Assembly: GCA_029861795.1 (NCBI GenBank)
Contig: JAOTYS010000296.1
Span: 1-5,994, forward strand
Reading direction: 5' to 3'
DNA length: 5,994 nt
Source of the DNA: Gammaproteobacteria bacterium
GTDB lineage: Bacteria > Pseudomonadota > Gammaproteobacteria > Arenicellales > JAOTYS01
Shown: positions 4,590 through 5,994 of the stretch, in pieces
How the letters are laid out: every line of letters starts with the position of its first letter
How positions within the stretch are numbered: position 1 is the first letter of the stretch
Notes under the pieces: generated by a model
The model's database searches: none
Seen by the model: only the letters and a program-made list of their open reading frames with translations
What the model was told of the DNA's origin: nothing
Position numbers and translations under genes: made by a program

Positions 4590-5807
4590 ATGAGACGCAT
4601 TATTGCGTTCAACCTCTTTCTATTCTTGATCACGTCTGTCCAAACAGCTAACGCAGAGGATAGATTTGGCGATGCGTTGAGCAATGGTGAGTTCGATCTA
4701 AGTTTTAGGTATCGTTATGAGTTTGTTGAAGAGGATCCGTTCGCAAAGGACGCTAAGGCGTCGACCTTGCGGACGCGTCTTACATATGAGTCCGCCGAGT
4801 TTCTGAGCACAAAATTCTTACTCGAGTTTAGCAATGTCTCGTCGATTGGTAACGAACTCTACAACAGTACGAGAAACGACGTGAGGAATCGGCCAATCGT
4901 CGCCGATCCGACCGGCACCGAAGTCAACAGAGCGCAATTCCTGATTACGGCCATCCCGAAAAGCGATCTGACACTGGGCCGTCAGCGGATCAATCTCGAC
5001 AACCAACGATTTATTGGAGGCGTTGCCTGGAGACAAAACGAACAGACCTATGACGCGGTGAGATTCATCAACCATGGCGTCGATGACACTGCCCTTCAGG
5101 TCGGTTACCTCTCCAAAGTTCATCGTGTCTTCGGTCCCGATTCAGGTACGCCTACAAATGAATTCGACAGCGACTCACCCTATCTGCACGTTCACTATTC
5201 CGGTTGGGGTGTGGGGGCACTCAGCGTATATGGCTATTTTCTAGATCTCGAGAACGCACCTGATCAGTCGAATCAGACTGTCGGCGCCCGTTTTGTTGGT
5301 AAATACGATTGGTCTAAGGATCGTACTCTCGGGTACGCGGTCGAGTATGCTTACCAGCAGGATTACGAGGACAACCCATCCGATTACAGCGCTAGTTATA
5401 CTTTGCTCGAGGGCGAATTCACCACCGGGCGCATGACCGCTCACCTCGGTTACGCAGTACTCAGCGGCAGTTCAAATCGAGCTGATCACAGATTTATCAC
5501 ACCACTAGCCACGTTGCACAAGTTCCAGGGTTGGGCGGACAAATTCCTGATCACACCGCCAGCTGGCGTGGAAGACCTGTATTTCGGTGTCTCCGGATCG
5601 GTATCGGGTTTTCAGTGGTCCGTGCGCTACCATGACTTCGATCCGGAAGCGGGTGATGGCCGTTACGGAGAGGAACTAGACCTGTCGATGGGAAAGAGCT
5701 TTCTCAAGCGTTACAACGTATTGGTCAAATTCGCGGACTACAATGCGAAAGATATCGCGACCGATACGACCAAGTTCTGGGTACAACTCACGGCGAATTT
5801 TCTCTGA
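4590..5807 (+). CDS. Outer-membrane beta-barrel channel, alginate-export family
   Basis: This 405-residue protein is predicted to be secreted across the inner membrane and to fold as a beta-barrel in the outer membrane, forming a channel for small solutes or polymers. Residues 1-22 are a classical signal peptide: RR at 2-3, a hydrophobic core IIAFNLFLFLITSV, and an ANA cleavage site before E23. The mature part has the alternating aromatic pattern of barrel strands from residue 34 (FDLSFRYRYEF) to the C-terminus (KFWVQLTANFL). Family marks are LGRQRINLDNQRFIGG (129-144), the following WRQNEQTYDAVRF, and FQGWADKFLITPPAG (312-326). The length fits the family. The family name comes from AlgE-like proteins, but many members sit outside alginate loci, and no alginate gene is visible here, so the substrate is unknown. 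The start at 4590 gives the complete signal peptide; only a weak GAGG (4573-4576) lies upstream. Expression may depend on the FNR/Anr-type site upstream. Confidence 0.85.
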   Translation: MRRIIAFNLFLFLITSVQTANAEDRFGDALSNGEFDLSFRYRYEFVEEDPFAKDAKASTLRTRLTYESAEFLSTKFLLEFSNVSSIGNELYNSTRNDVRNRPIVADPTGTEVNRAQFLITAIPKSDLTLGRQRINLDNQRFIGGVAWRQNEQTYDAVRFINHGVDDTALQVGYLSKVHRVFGPDSGTPTNEFDSDSPYLHVHYSGWGVGALSVYGYFLDLENAPDQSNQTVGARFVGKYDWSKDRTLGYAVEYAYQQDYEDNPSDYSASYTLLEGEFTTGRMTAHLGYAVLSGSSNRADHRFITPLATLHKFQGWADKFLITPPAGVEDLYFGVSGSVSGFQWSVRYHDFDPEAGDGRYGEELDLSMGKSFLKRYNVLVKFADYNAKDIATDTTKFWVQLTANFL

Positions 5808-5836
5808 AAAGGTTAAACTATCTGAACTATGGTTCT

Positions 5837-5858
5837 ATAGCGCAACGGACTGCGCTAT
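5837..5858. terminator. Hairpin after the channel gene, possible terminator
   Basis: ATAGCGCA and TGCGCTAT form a perfect 8-bp stem around ACGGAC, 30 bp past the channel stop codon. Only a short TA-rich stretch follows rather than a T-run, so it may be a weak or processing hairpin and not a full intrinsic terminator. Confidence 0.4.
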
Positions 5859-5913
5859 TAGTGAATCCTCGACACTGAGTATGCTCCGCGCCTTATATTT
5901 TTGAGACCCGGGA

Positions 5914-5930
5914 AGAAGCGGTCAGCTTCT
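5914..5930. repeat. Small inverted repeat before the stress-protein gene
   Basis: AGAAGC and GCTTCT form a 6-bp stem with a five-base loop, 32 bp upstream of the next gene start. It may be a minor leader structure or regulator half-sites; nothing further supports a role. Confidence 0.25.
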
Positions 5931-5948
5931 CACATGAAATAGCCGGAT

Positions 5949-5953
5949 AGAGG
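5949..5953 (+). promoter_or_regulatory. Ribosome binding site of the partial downstream gene
   Basis: AGAGG stands eight bases before the ATG at 5962. It is the main evidence, besides the peptide itself, that a gene begins there. Confidence 0.55.
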
Positions 5954-5961
5954 TCAGACTA

Positions 5962-5994
5962 ATGATTCCAAACATTCAAACCATCCTATACGCC
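5962..5994 (+). CDS. Probable universal stress protein, first 11 codons
   Basis: The window ends inside this gene. The 11 residues MIPNIQTILYA match the start of UspA-family proteins, whose first beta strand reads much like KTILYATD or KKILVATD and leads into the nucleotide-binding Rossmann-like fold. An AGAGG ribosome site at 5949-5953 lies eight bases before the ATG, which supports a real start. It follows the channel gene by 154 bp on the same strand. It could be co-transcribed by read-through or have its own promoter. Universal stress genes are frequent FNR/Anr targets, which would fit the box upstream of the channel gene. Only the N-terminus is visible, so the call is tentative. Confidence 0.5.
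   Translation, partial: MIPNIQTILYA

Noticed and set aside
4818..5123. Minus-strand frame of 101 codons inside the channel gene
   Set aside because: It is a shadow of the outer-membrane channel coding sequence, which has a signal peptide and family motifs.

Overview
The window looks like an accessory, eroding stretch of a Gram-negative bacterial chromosome, most likely from a proteobacterium. The evidence is an outer-membrane beta-barrel gene of the alginate-export type with a signal peptide, a cytosolic class III adenylyl cyclase, and an FNR/Anr-like box. Species cannot be read from the sequence. Base composition is close to balanced, with AT-rich patches between genes.

Layout. Positions 1-607 (minus) hold a truncated, frameshifted DDE transposase that runs off the left edge. 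About 606-1780 is an apparently intact second insertion sequence of the same broad integrase-core class, with 18-bp terminal inverted repeats and one 359-residue transposase. Its left end cuts the first transposase near its N-terminus, and the missing part does not reappear at its right end. Positions 1781-1929 hold a tandem 25-bp repeat and an AT-rich inverted repeat. Positions 1930-2139 (minus) are the orphan C-terminus of a phage-type tyrosine recombinase.

Positions 2170-3666 (minus) encode a soluble adenylyl cyclase with an N-terminal DUF5939-like domain and every canonical catalytic residue. Just upstream, the 133-codon reading frame at 3670-4071 is a junk chimera. It joins the N-terminus of a maleylacetate reductase to the last part of a VOC/glyoxalase gene that lies out of frame. 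The ancestral order was probably VOC gene then cyclase, with a deletion bringing in the reductase fragment.

Positions 4072-4589 are a divergent intergenic region with a repeated 19-bp leader, a 20-bp near-perfect palindrome and, next to the rightward gene, a candidate FNR/Anr class II promoter. Positions 4590-5807 (+) encode the outer-membrane channel. A 154-bp gap with hairpins follows, and the first 11 codons of a probable universal stress protein gene run off the right edge.

Working together: the right half may be an oxygen- or redox-responsive unit (channel plus stress protein). The left half shows repeated mobile-element arrival and decay beside a cyclase that has kept its catalytic residues. 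I see no clearly new multi-gene system. The most informative features are the deletion-born chimera, the predicted FNR-type promoter and the layered mobile-element debris.
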